Shown: positions 1 to 5,573 of the stretch, piece after piece
Numbering within the stretch: the first letter of the stretch is position 1
How the letters are laid out: every line of letters begins with the position of its first letter
NCBI GenBank assembly: GCA_020723365.1
Contig: DYJB01000016.1
Coordinates: forward strand, 1 to 5,905
Direction: 5' to 3'
Origin: Candidatus Aquidulcis sp.
GTDB lineage: Bacteria > Chloroflexota > Anaerolineae > Anaerolineales > E44-bin32
Length of the DNA: 5,905 nucleotides
Made by a program: the position numbers and the translations under genes
Notes under the pieces: generated by a model
Database searches by the model: none
Told to the model about the DNA's origin: nothing
Seen by the model: the letters and a program-made list of their open reading frames with translations, nothing else

Positions 1-519
1 GGCGTTGAGCGCTTTCAGGTACGCCCAGGCCCGGTCCTCGCCCAGCCGGAAGATGGTCCTGCGACCCAACAGCATCGGCGCCGCCGTACCCAGGACGGCG
101 ATGACTACGACCAATCCCAGGATCGGCAGGACGATCTTGCCGGCCATCTGCCAGCCGGCCTCGGCCGATACGAACTCGAGCGTTCGGTTTGCTGACCTCA
201 CCTGCGCCCCAGCGGCTGTCGTCCCCACCGCCGTAAACGTGTGGCGCCCGAGGGCGAAGGCGCTCGTGTTGAAGGAGATCTTGAAGGGCGGCGCCGCGGC
301 GGAGCCCAGCAGTTGATCGTCAAGGAAGTAGTCGACGCGCACGAGATCCGCCGGACCCTCGGCCGTCAACGAGAAGGCGCCCTGGATCTCACCCCCCGCC
401 GAGTAGCCGAAGTCGCGATGGAATTCGATGATCAGCCCGCCCTCCGACTGCGCCGAGGCGGCGAAGGAGGTCGTCAGGACAAGGAGCAGCATCAGAGCCG
501 AAGCGGCCGCGCCGCGCAT
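1..519 (-). CDS. Membrane-anchored Ig-like domain protein, partial (C-terminus beyond the window)
   Basis: The reading frame is open from an ATG at 519 to the left edge (173 codons, no stop), so the C-terminus is missing. Residues 1-23 look like a signal peptide: RG near the N-terminus, a hydrophobic run ALMLLLVL at 8-15, and ASA-Q at 21-24 as a probable cleavage site. Residues about 28-118 alternate in a beta-sandwich pattern, with VDYFLDDQLLGS at 62-73, PPFKISFNTSAFALGRHTFTA at 77-97 and a closing LEFVSAE at 114-120. This resembles bacterial Ig-like domains. A transmembrane helix follows at about 129-151, then a basic RR pair, so the remaining part should be cytoplasmic. The start is 8 nt after the permease stop, and the purine-rich GAGGGGAGGG in front serves as ribosome binding site; a GTG at 531 is less likely. 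It is last in the ABC cluster within the window. I infer an accessory or sensing role at the cell surface. The function is unknown. Confidence 0.75.
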   Translation of the reverse strand, partial: MRGAAASALMLLLVLTTSFAASAQSEGGLIIEFHRDFGYSAGGEIQGAFSLTAEGPADLVRVDYFLDDQLLGSAAAPPFKISFNTSAFALGRHTFTAVGTTAAGAQVRSANRTLEFVSAEAGWQMAGKIVLPILGLVVVIAVLGTAAPMLLGRRTIFRLGEDRAWAYLKALNA

Positions 520-527
520 CCCTCCCC

Positions 528-1319
528 TCACTTCCAGCGCGTCAGGATGCTCTCGCGCTGGAACAGCTGCACGGCGAAGGCCAGCAACCCACTGTCCAGC
601 ACGAGCAGGCCGACGGCCATCCACAGCACCAGGCGCGAGTTGAGCAGGATCAACCCGGAGACCTGGCCAAAGAACAGCGCCAGCAGCGGCAGAACGACCA
701 GCCCGGCCAGCTGCTCGGCCGCGCGCGGCTCGTTGACGCGCGACGAGATCATCACGGCAAAGCTGACCGAGGCGACAGCCAGCAGCGGCCCGACGATGAA
801 GATCGCCAGCAGCCACATCGGGTCTCCGAGCTTGGCCACCAAGCCCGGGCCGACGCCCAGCAGCCGCACCCCAATGGCAAAGACGGCGAAGGACAGCCAG
901 GTCGCCCCGATCGCCGGCAGCACGGCGGCCAGTCCCTTGCCGGCCAGCAGCTCGATGGTCGTGACCGGCGTCGCCAGCAGCGGCTCGAGCGTGCGGGTGC
1001 TCTTCTCGCCCACGATGCTGTAGGCGGCGATCGTCACCGGGATCATCAGCGGCATGAGCATATAGAGAAGGAGGAACTCGGTCACGAAGAAGTACTGGGC
1101 GCACTCGGCCCCGCTCAGCCCCTCGCACAGGCGGGCGAAGGAAGCCGGCATGTCCGCGGTGCCCACTTCGCCGAGCCCGCCTTCGCCGCCCATGACACGC
1201 AGCAGCACCAACGGCATGGCCGTCAGCAGCAGGGGCATGAATCCCACCGTGCCCAGGACCAGCCGGTTCTTGAAGACCTCCGACCACTCTTTGCGGATGA
1301 TGACACCGATCTTGTGCAT
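528..1319 (-). CDS. ABC-2 type transporter permease (NatB-like)
   Basis: This is a 263-aa integral membrane subunit of an ABC-2 exporter. It starts with a cytoplasmic amphipathic stretch, IRKEWSEVFKNR at 8-19, typical of the family. TM1 is at about 22-41, then an extracytoplasmic loop at 42-80. Further helices lie at about 82-103, 128-155, 168-190, 203-227 and 230-252. After TM2 comes the family motif GEKSTRTLEPLLATPV (104-119), found in NatB-like permeases and probably part of the coupling surface for the ATPase. The protein's only cysteines, C65 and C73, are both in the extracytoplasmic loop. The partner is the ATPase encoded 47 nt upstream. The ATG at 1319 lacks a strong Shine-Dalgarno sequence. 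An upstream in-frame ATG at 1361 is separated from it by a TGA at 1335-1337, so the start cannot be extended. The substrate is not known; sodium, drugs and peptides are all exported by relatives. Confidence 0.9.
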   Translation of the reverse strand: MHKIGVIIRKEWSEVFKNRLVLGTVGFMPLLLTAMPLVLLRVMGGEGGLGEVGTADMPASFARLCEGLSGAECAQYFFVTEFLLLYMLMPLMIPVTIAAYSIVGEKSTRTLEPLLATPVTTIELLAGKGLAAVLPAIGATWLSFAVFAIGVRLLGVGPGLVAKLGDPMWLLAIFIVGPLLAVASVSFAVMISSRVNEPRAAEQLAGLVVLPLLALFFGQVSGLILLNSRLVLWMAVGLLVLDSGLLAFAVQLFQRESILTRWK

Positions 1320-1366
1320 GGGAGCGTCGTTGCCTCAGCCAGCTACAGCAGGGTTGTTCATTTATG

Positions 1367-2293
1367 TCAAGTTGTGGCGCGTCCGCCGGGCATTTCTACC
1401 AACTTGAGGTACACATCCTCCAGCGTCCGGCGCAGCTCACCGACGAATTGAATGTCAGCCCCCGCCTCGACCAGCGTGCGGATCAACTGCGGGTTGGCGC
1501 TCTCCGGGTCTTCGAGGCCGACCACCAGCTTGCGATCGACGACCTGAACCGACTGGACCGCGGGCAGAGCGCGCAGGCGCTCGGCGAAGGAGGCCTCCAT
1601 GGCACGTAGATGGAAGACCACCGAGCGCCCGAAGAGCTGGCGGCGCAGTGCAGCCGGCGTGTCGAGCGCCAGCAGGCGCGTGCGGAAGACGGCCACGCGG
1701 TCGCACAGCCGGTCGGCCTCGTCCAGGTTGTGCGTGCACAGGAAGATCGCCCGCCCTTCGTGTTTGAGCTCGGCGACAAACTCGCGCACCAGACGCGCCG
1801 CTTCCGGATCGAGTGCGCTCGTCGGCTCGTCGAGGAACACGACCTGCGGCTCGTGGAGCATGGCGCGGGCGATGGCCAGCTTCTGGCGCATGCCCTTCGA
1901 GAAGCCGCCAACCGGTTCGTGGCGGCGATCCCACAGCCCGAGCAGGCGCAGGTAGCGCTCGACCTGACCGGCGACGTCGGCGACCTCATACAGCCGGGCG
2001 AAGAACTCGAGGTTGCGCTCGGCGCTCAGCCGGTCGTACAGCCCGGGCGACTCGGTCAGAATGCCGACCTTGCGCCTCAGCTCGCCGTCTTGCCGCCCCA
2101 CCTCACAACCGGCCACCCACGCCTTGCCTGACGTTGGGCCAATCAGCGCGCTGAGCATGCGCACCGTCGTCGTCTTCCCGGCTCCGTTGGGCCCCAGGAA
2201 GCCGAACACCTCCCCGGCGTGGACGCGCAGGCTCAGATTGTCAACCGCCTGCAGTTCCCCGAACCGCTTCCCCAATCCCTCGGTGACGATCAT
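1367..2293 (-). CDS. ABC-2 transporter ATP-binding protein
   Basis: This is a 308-aa cytoplasmic nucleotide-binding subunit that would dimerise and drive the permease encoded next. Walker A is GPNGAGKTT (34-42), the signature is FSKGMRQ (131-137), Walker B is VVFLDE (151-156), the D-loop is SALD (159-162) and the switch histidine is H188 in CTHNLDEADRL. The position usually taken by the Q-loop glutamine reads VGILTE, with Glu at 81, as in many NatA/DrrA-type exporters. Residues about 220-308 form the extra C-terminal domain of these ATPases, ending with the conserved-looking LEDVYLKLVE. The ATG at 2293 has GAGG four bases upstream and lies 30 nt after the stop of the YhfC-like gene, so readthrough from the upstream genes is likely. 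All catalytic residues are present. The family call is firm, the substrate is unknown. Confidence 0.95.
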   Translation of the reverse strand: MIVTEGLGKRFGELQAVDNLSLRVHAGEVFGFLGPNGAGKTTTVRMLSALIGPTSGKAWVAGCEVGRQDGELRRKVGILTESPGLYDRLSAERNLEFFARLYEVADVAGQVERYLRLLGLWDRRHEPVGGFSKGMRQKLAIARAMLHEPQVVFLDEPTSALDPEAARLVREFVAELKHEGRAIFLCTHNLDEADRLCDRVAVFRTRLLALDTPAALRRQLFGRSVVFHLRAMEASFAERLRALPAVQSVQVVDRKLVVGLEDPESANPQLIRTLVEAGADIQFVGELRRTLEDVYLKLVEMPGGRATT

Positions 2294-2323
2294 GGGTCCT
2301 CATTGCGTGCTGCGCCGTACAGT

Positions 2324-3223
2324 CTAGCTGTGGCCGGCAGCGAAGCGACTGTCGTCCAGCCGCTCAACAGACGGAGGTTCGTCCTGCCTCCCGATGGGCG
2401 GCCGACTCCCTGGGGGCGCGCCGGCGGAGGTGGACACCGGTGTCTTCCCTGCATGCTCCCTCAGCGCGGCGACGATCACCAGGCTCAGCAGTGCGAACAC
2501 GCCGATGAGCGCCTCGGTCCAGTAGGGGCCGACGACCTGCGACGCTGCCACCGCAGCCGCGTCGACGAAGGCGTGCCAGCCTATTGCAAGGAACAGCCAG
2601 ATCCACCGACGGCGCACGAAGGCCTGGAGCACAAGCACGCTCAACGATAGGTGCAGGCACAATGCGAAGAAGCGCTCCAGCGCGCCCAGCAGGGCCGCAT
2701 ACCACGGCGCCGCCCAGTAGGCCTCGACCTGCAGGCGGGCGGTCTCCACCTGATCGGCCGGCACCACGCTGGCCAGATCGGTGCCCTGCAGCGCCAGCAC
2801 CTGAATCAATGCGTAGACGGCAAGGCCTCCCAGCAGGATGGCCTCGATACCGCCATGCCCGGCGCCGATCATCAGCGCCTCTTCCCAGCGGCGCGCCTTG
2901 CGCGCCCACAGGCGGAACATCAGCCAGCGGGCGCTCTCCTCGAAGACGCCGGCCGAAAGACCCAACGAGGCGGCCACGCCGACCAGCGTCCCAACCGAGG
3001 CCGGGTCGGTCCAACCCAGGCGGGTGAAGAGCGCGTTGAGCACCAGCGAGTTGAACGGAATATGGGCCACCTGGGACAGCACGAAGGTCACGGCTCCGAT
3101 TCCGAACAGGCCCCACGGCTGATTCCAGCGCCGGGCCACGAAGGCACCCAGCGCCAGCCCGAATCCGATCATCAGCAAAGCGTTCAGGCCGCGGGCTGCT
3201 ATGTCGAGGCTGCCGGCGTTCAT
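2324..3223 (-). CDS. YhfC-family putative glutamic-type intramembrane protease
   Basis: This is a 299-aa polytopic membrane protein with about seven or eight hydrophobic segments (roughly 11-31, 37-65, 78-98, 116-146, 178-202, 207-230, 236-254) and a hydrophilic Pro/Arg-rich tail from about 257. The pattern fits the YhfC family (formerly DUF2324), which is placed with the CAAX-protease/Abi-like glutamic intramembrane proteases. The putative catalytic residues sit in three helices: FEESAR at 94-99 (E95, E96, R99), GHGGIEA at 122-128 (H123, E127) and WHAFVD at 216-221 (H217, D221). The start ATG at 3223 lies 7 nt after the permease stop. The only Shine-Dalgarno-like GGAG is about 13 nt away, so translation probably depends on coupling. 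It sits between two complete ABC-2 modules, which suggests cleavage of a membrane peptide or a subunit. That role is inference; family members have little direct biochemistry. Confidence 0.85.
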   Translation of the reverse strand: MNAGSLDIAARGLNALLMIGFGLALGAFVARRWNQPWGLFGIGAVTFVLSQVAHIPFNSLVLNALFTRLGWTDPASVGTLVGVAASLGLSAGVFEESARWLMFRLWARKARRWEEALMIGAGHGGIEAILLGGLAVYALIQVLALQGTDLASVVPADQVETARLQVEAYWAAPWYAALLGALERFFALCLHLSLSVLVLQAFVRRRWIWLFLAIGWHAFVDAAAVAASQVVGPYWTEALIGVFALLSLVIVAALREHAGKTPVSTSAGAPPGSRPPIGRQDEPPSVERLDDSRFAAGHS

Positions 3224-3230
3224 GGCTGGG

Positions 3231-3989
3231 CTACAACTCCTGACGGCGCAGTGCCGCCCATCCGATGGCCAGGAGCCCAGGGATCAGCAGGCTGGCGGCC
3301 GCCAGGGCTTTCCACGGCAACTCGCTGGGAACACCGCTGGCGGCGGACCTTCCCCACGCCAGCAACGCCGAGGGCAGGAGAACACCCACCGCCGGGAGGG
3401 TCCCGACAATTCCCAACACCAGCGCCAGCCCGAAAGCCAGTCCCGCGGCCGCCAGCTGGGAGCGCATCAGCGTGCTCGCCAGCAGCGCGAGTGAGGCGTA
3501 GAAGAGCAGATAGATCAGCAGCGCGCCGGCCAATTGGACGAACCCCCCCACAGGCAGCCAGGCGAACAGCATCCCCGTGTAGGCGTAGCCGGCGCCGACG
3601 GCCAGGAAGAGGCCCAGGCCGAAGGTGGCGACGAGGGCCAGGAGTTTGGCCGCCAGGAAGGCTCCCCGACTTACGGGCTTGCTGAGCGTCAGGGCGGCCG
3701 TCCCGGACGTCTTCTCGCCCACCACGGCGGCCATCGGCACCAGCAGCGCCAGGATCAGCCCGAACTGCGCCAGGTTCTCCGCCAGTTCGTTCACCGCCAG
3801 CTCGGCCGTCGGCGGGGGCAGCACCGCCTCCAAACCTTCGGGCGTACCCGGGATACTGCCAAGCATCTCGTTCATGTAGCGGGCCGTCAGCGGTCCCAGG
3901 ATGCCCATGGCCACCAGGACCGCGGCGACGACCAGCAGCCGGTTGCTCCTCCACTGCTCCCGCAGTTCTTTGCGCAGTAGGGTCACCAT
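3231..3989 (-). CDS. ABC-2 type transporter permease (YxlG-like)
   Basis: This is a 252-aa membrane subunit with six predicted helices at about 17-36, 73-91, 113-138, 147-173, 178-204 and 228-247. A cytoplasmic LLRKELREQWRSNR (4-17) precedes TM1, as is usual in ABC-2 permeases. The loop after TM2 carries GEKTSGTAALTLSKPVSR (91-108), the family's conserved cytoplasmic motif. Residues 38-72 form an extracytoplasmic loop rich in Pro and Glu. The start ATG at 3989 shares its A with the TGA stop of the ATPase gene (TGATG) and has AAGGAGG at 3997-4003, seven bases away. The GTG codon just before it is a less likely start because the spacing would be only four bases. It pairs with the ATPase upstream; the gene order is that of yxlE-yxlF-yxlG. 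Identity as an exporter permease is firm; cargo is unknown. Confidence 0.92.
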   Translation of the reverse strand: MVTLLRKELREQWRSNRLLVVAAVLVAMGILGPLTARYMNEMLGSIPGTPEGLEAVLPPPTAELAVNELAENLAQFGLILALLVPMAAVVGEKTSGTAALTLSKPVSRGAFLAAKLLALVATFGLGLFLAVGAGYAYTGMLFAWLPVGGFVQLAGALLIYLLFYASLALLASTLMRSQLAAAGLAFGLALVLGIVGTLPAVGVLLPSALLAWGRSAASGVPSELPWKALAAASLLIPGLLAIGWAALRRQEL

Positions 3990-4930
3990 CACGCCGCCTC
4001 CTTGGCCTGCCCGACCAGGCGCAGAAAGACATCTTCCAGCTTCGGCCGGCCGTGTTCGAAGCGCTCCACGGGCATGCCCGAGGCGACGGCCTGGGCGAGG
4101 ACCTGCTGGTCGGCGGCCAGGTCGGTCCCCAGTTGGATGCGCACCAGGGCCTCGTCGGGCACCGCCGAGACGATGCCCGGCAGGCGGCGCACCTGCTCCG
4201 CCCAGGCGGCAACGCGGTCGGGCTGGGCCCGGAAGGCGATCTCGATCCGGGGCGTAGCATAGCGGTCGAGCAGCGCCTGGCGTTCGTCGACCGTCACCAT
4301 CCGGCCGTCCTTGATGATGCCGACGGAGTCGCACACGCGCTCGACGTCATCCAGGATGTGCGTACTCATCAGGACCGTCGTCGTGCGCCGGAGGTCTTCG
4401 ATCAGCAGCAGCATATCCCGCCGGCCGGCCGGGTCGAGGGCGCTGACCGGCTCATCCAGGAGCACGACCTGCGGCCGGTTGAGGAGGGCCTGGGCCAGGC
4501 CCAGGCGCTGCCGCATGCCGCGGCTGAATCCGGCGATGCGGCGGCGGGCCGCATCCTGCAAGCCGACCAGGCTCAGCAGCTCGTTCGTCCGCCGGCGGGC
4601 CTCCTCGGCCTTCAGGCCAAACAGCCCGGCGACGTAGTCGCGCAGGAACTCGGTGGCCGTCATCCAGGTGTAGAAGCGCGGCTCCTCCGGCAGGTAGCCC
4701 ACCAGGCGCCGGGCCGGGCTGGCAGGCCCGGCCGGGTGCCCGGCCACGCAGGCCGACCCGCTGTCCGGCCGTGCCAGGCCGGCCAGGATGCGCAGCGTGG
4801 TCGTCTTGCCGGCCCCATTCGGACCCAGGAAGCCGAAGACCGTCCCCGCTTCGACGGCGAAGGACAGCCCGTCGAGTGCCTGGACCTGGCGGAAGGCCTT
4901 GCGCAGCCCCTCAACCTCAAGCACGCTCAT
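3989..4930 (-). CDS. ABC-2 transporter ATP-binding protein (YxlF-like)
   Basis: This is a 313-aa cytoplasmic ATPase subunit. Walker A is GPNGAGKTT (36-44), the signature is FSRGMRQ (135-141), Walker B is VVLLDE (155-160), the D-loop is SALDP (163-167) and the switch histidine is H191 in STHILDD. The Q-loop position reads VGYLPE, with Glu at 82 instead of Gln, which is common in this ABC-2 branch. A C-terminal domain at about 225-313 ends in LEDVFLRLVG, the counterpart of the same ending in the second ATPase of this window. I chose the ATG at 4930 because the protein then begins directly with the first beta-strand (SVLEVEGLRKAF), because GGAGG at 4939-4943 is eight bases upstream, and because it overlaps the preceding stop as ATGA. 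The frame stays open further upstream, but that part is a shadow of the PLDc_N gene. The two ATPases look like old paralogues, not a recent duplication. Confidence 0.95.
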   Translation of the reverse strand: MSVLEVEGLRKAFRQVQALDGLSFAVEAGTVFGFLGPNGAGKTTTLRILAGLARPDSGSACVAGHPAGPASPARRLVGYLPEEPRFYTWMTATEFLRDYVAGLFGLKAEEARRRTNELLSLVGLQDAARRRIAGFSRGMRQRLGLAQALLNRPQVVLLDEPVSALDPAGRRDMLLLIEDLRRTTTVLMSTHILDDVERVCDSVGIIKDGRMVTVDERQALLDRYATPRIEIAFRAQPDRVAAWAEQVRRLPGIVSAVPDEALVRIQLGTDLAADQQVLAQAVASGMPVERFEHGRPKLEDVFLRLVGQAKEAA

Positions 4931-5130
4931 TCGTCCGACCTCCCGAACAGGAAGTAGGCCAGCGGGCCGAAGATCGAGATGAAGGCGATGGCCAGGCCCC
5001 AGGCCCACTTCGGGCCGCGCGTCCTGGGCCGGCGGATCAGGTCGATCAGCGCCGCCGCCAGCAGCACCAACTGGATGGCGATCAGCGGGGCCAACAGCGG
5101 CAGCAAGCGCATGAACTCATCGGTCGTCAC
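4927..5130 (-). CDS. Small two-TM PLDc_N-type protein (YxlE-like)
   Basis: This is a 67-aa membrane protein. Helix 1 is at about 9-31 (LLPLLAPLIAIQLVLLAAALIDL), followed by a basic loop RRPRTRGPKWAWG, and helix 2 at about 45-62 ends in GPLAYFLFGR. The spacing and the closing G-P-x-x-Y-xx-x-GR pattern fit the PLDc_N domain (phospholipase D-nuclease N-terminal), here as a stand-alone protein without the nuclease. The GTG at 5130 is the best start: AAGGAGG lies five bases upstream, and longer versions add only a charged, non-hydrophobic stretch. The stop overlaps the ATG of the ABC ATPase (ATGA), so the two are translationally coupled. In Bacillus subtilis, YxlE of this type precedes the ABC pair YxlFG and has been linked to negative regulation of SigY. 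No sigma factor gene is visible here, so only the trio is comparable. Confidence 0.85.
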   Translation of the reverse strand: MTTDEFMRLLPLLAPLIAIQLVLLAAALIDLIRRPRTRGPKWAWGLAIAFISIFGPLAYFLFGRSDE

Positions 5131-5135
5131 GTCAT

Positions 5136-5142
5136 CCTCCTT
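5136..5142 (-). promoter_or_regulatory. Strong Shine-Dalgarno of the PLDc_N-type gene
   Basis: AAGGAGG on the minus strand lies five bases before the GTG at 5130. It is the longest anti-16S match near this gene and decides the start. An ATG that overlaps its last G (5133-5135) is out of frame and too close to the site to be used. Confidence 0.8.
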
Positions 5143-5192
5143 GTTCGGTCGGGTAGCGTCCGGGTTGCGCCGGCCAGCGCCCCAGCCCATCC

Positions 5193-5208
5193 GGTTTCAC
5201 GTGAACCC
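5193..5208. other. parS-like ParB-binding site, imperfect copy
   Basis: GGTTTCACGTGAACCC shares the core GTTTCACGTGAA with the bacterial parS consensus TGTTTCACGTGAAACA but deviates in the outer bases; seven of its eight base pairs are palindromic. Its centre is 37 bp from that of the better copy, about three and a half helical turns. It lies some 60 bp upstream of the PLDc_N gene start, where bound ParB could also affect transcription. On its own it would be a weak call; the nearby near-perfect copy supports it. Confidence 0.6.
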
Positions 5209-5229
5209 CACCCCCGGCCCGGGAGCCGG

Positions 5230-5245
5230 TGTTTCACGTGAAACC
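5230..5245. other. parS-like ParB-binding site (chromosome partitioning)
   Basis: TGTTTCACGTGAAACC matches the widely conserved parS consensus TGTTTCACGTGAAACA at 15 of 16 positions, and 14 bp (5231-5244) form a perfect palindrome. ParB-family proteins bind such sites, load as CTP-dependent clamps, spread, and with ParA and SMC organise and segregate the origin region. The site is in a non-coding gap. The related Noc-binding site (core TTTCCCGGGAAA) differs at the central bases, so parS is the better match. parS sites usually cluster near oriC and parAB, so the locus may be origin-proximal; that is inference. Confidence 0.8.
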
Positions 5246-5298
5246 GGGCGGCTCAGGCACCTGGCGCAGGCTCCGGCCGGGGGCAGGATTCGCCTCGG

Positions 5299-5333
5299 CC
5301 TGGCTGCGGCCGGGCCGTCTGTATGCAGCCAGG
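5299..5333 (-). terminator. Inverted repeat downstream of the DUF4177-like gene, possible terminator
   Basis: CCTGGCTGC (5299-5307) and GCAGCCAGG (5325-5333) form a perfect 9-bp stem with a 17-nt loop, beginning 18 bp past the stop of the DUF4177-like gene. In the minus-strand transcript no U-tract follows, so a classical intrinsic terminator is not supported. It may be a U-less terminator, a 3'-end stabiliser or a chance GC-rich hairpin. Confidence 0.35.
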
Positions 5334-5350
5334 GTTCCTGCTCCGGCGGA

Positions 5351-5572
5351 TCAGGCCATCCCCGGCCACGAGCTCTCTCGCCGCGTGCGGGCGGTCGAAG
5401 GTCGCCGCAGCACCAGCCACAGAGCATTGCTGTTCTCCTGCGGCACCATGTGCGTCAGCTCCCAGCCCTCCTGGGCCGCCTGATTGAGCATCTCGCTCAG
5501 CTGCTCCGGCTTGGGCTGGCGCAGGATGCCACCCACCGACTGTACGCTGTACTCCCAGGGCGCGGCGCCCAT
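5351..5572 (-). CDS. Small DUF4177-like protein
   Basis: This is a 73-aa soluble protein. It has the layout of DUF4177: an N-terminal WEYSV strand (6-10), a helix QLSEMLNQAAQEGWEL (24-39) with the hallmark EGWEL, and a closing strand ALWLVLRRP (50-58). A short basic tail of about 15 residues follows, longer than in the minimal domain. The biochemical function of DUF4177 is unknown. I prefer the ATG at 5572, one base after the slipin stop, because GAAGG at 5578-5582 is five bases upstream and the protein then begins just before the WEY strand. A GTG at 5584 would overlap the slipin gene by 11 bp and has no good ribosome binding site. The arrangement implies co-translation with the slipin gene. 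A hairpin and the parS-like sites follow, separating it from the ABC cluster. Confidence 0.75.
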   Translation of the reverse strand: MGAAPWEYSVQSVGGILRQPKPEQLSEMLNQAAQEGWELTHMVPQENSNALWLVLRRPSTARTRRESSWPGMA

Positions 5573-5573
5573 C

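Noticed and set aside
241..1023. Long plus-strand open frame of about 260 codons
   Set aside because: It lies opposite the Ig-like gene and the NatB-like permease, and its translation is low-complexity and Arg/Ser/Pro-rich without domain features. It is a typical antisense shadow in GC-rich coding DNA.
1335..1361. Eight-codon minus-strand mini-ORF (MNNPAVAG) in the gap before the second permease, in frame with it
   Set aside because: It has no ribosome binding site and ends in TGA before the permease ATG. It is neither an extension of the permease nor a supportable leader peptide.
2651..3685. Plus-strand open frame of 344 codons, the longest on that strand
   Set aside because: It runs antisense across the YhfC-like gene and the YxlG-like permease, both with clear membrane topology and motifs. 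Its product is Gln/Arg/Pro-rich with no recognisable fold.
1367..4930. Recent tandem duplication of the ABC modules
   Set aside because: The two ATPases share family motifs but differ throughout, and the two permeases share little beyond the GEK loop motif, so they are distant paralogues.
4052..4957. Plus-strand open frame of about 300 codons
   Set aside because: It is the mirror frame of the first ABC ATPase, whose Walker A, signature and Walker B motifs are on the minus strand.
5193..5245. Noc-binding sites or eukaryote-type E-boxes as the meaning of the CACGTG palindromes
   Set aside because: The Noc site has CCCGGG at its centre, which differs. A bare CACGTG is too short to explain the extended GTTTCACGTGAAAC symmetry, which fits parS.
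5229..5483. Plus-strand frame beginning MFHVKP
   Set aside because: The first residues are simply the translation of the parS-like palindrome. The rest is opposite the hairpin and DUF4177-like gene and shows no domain.
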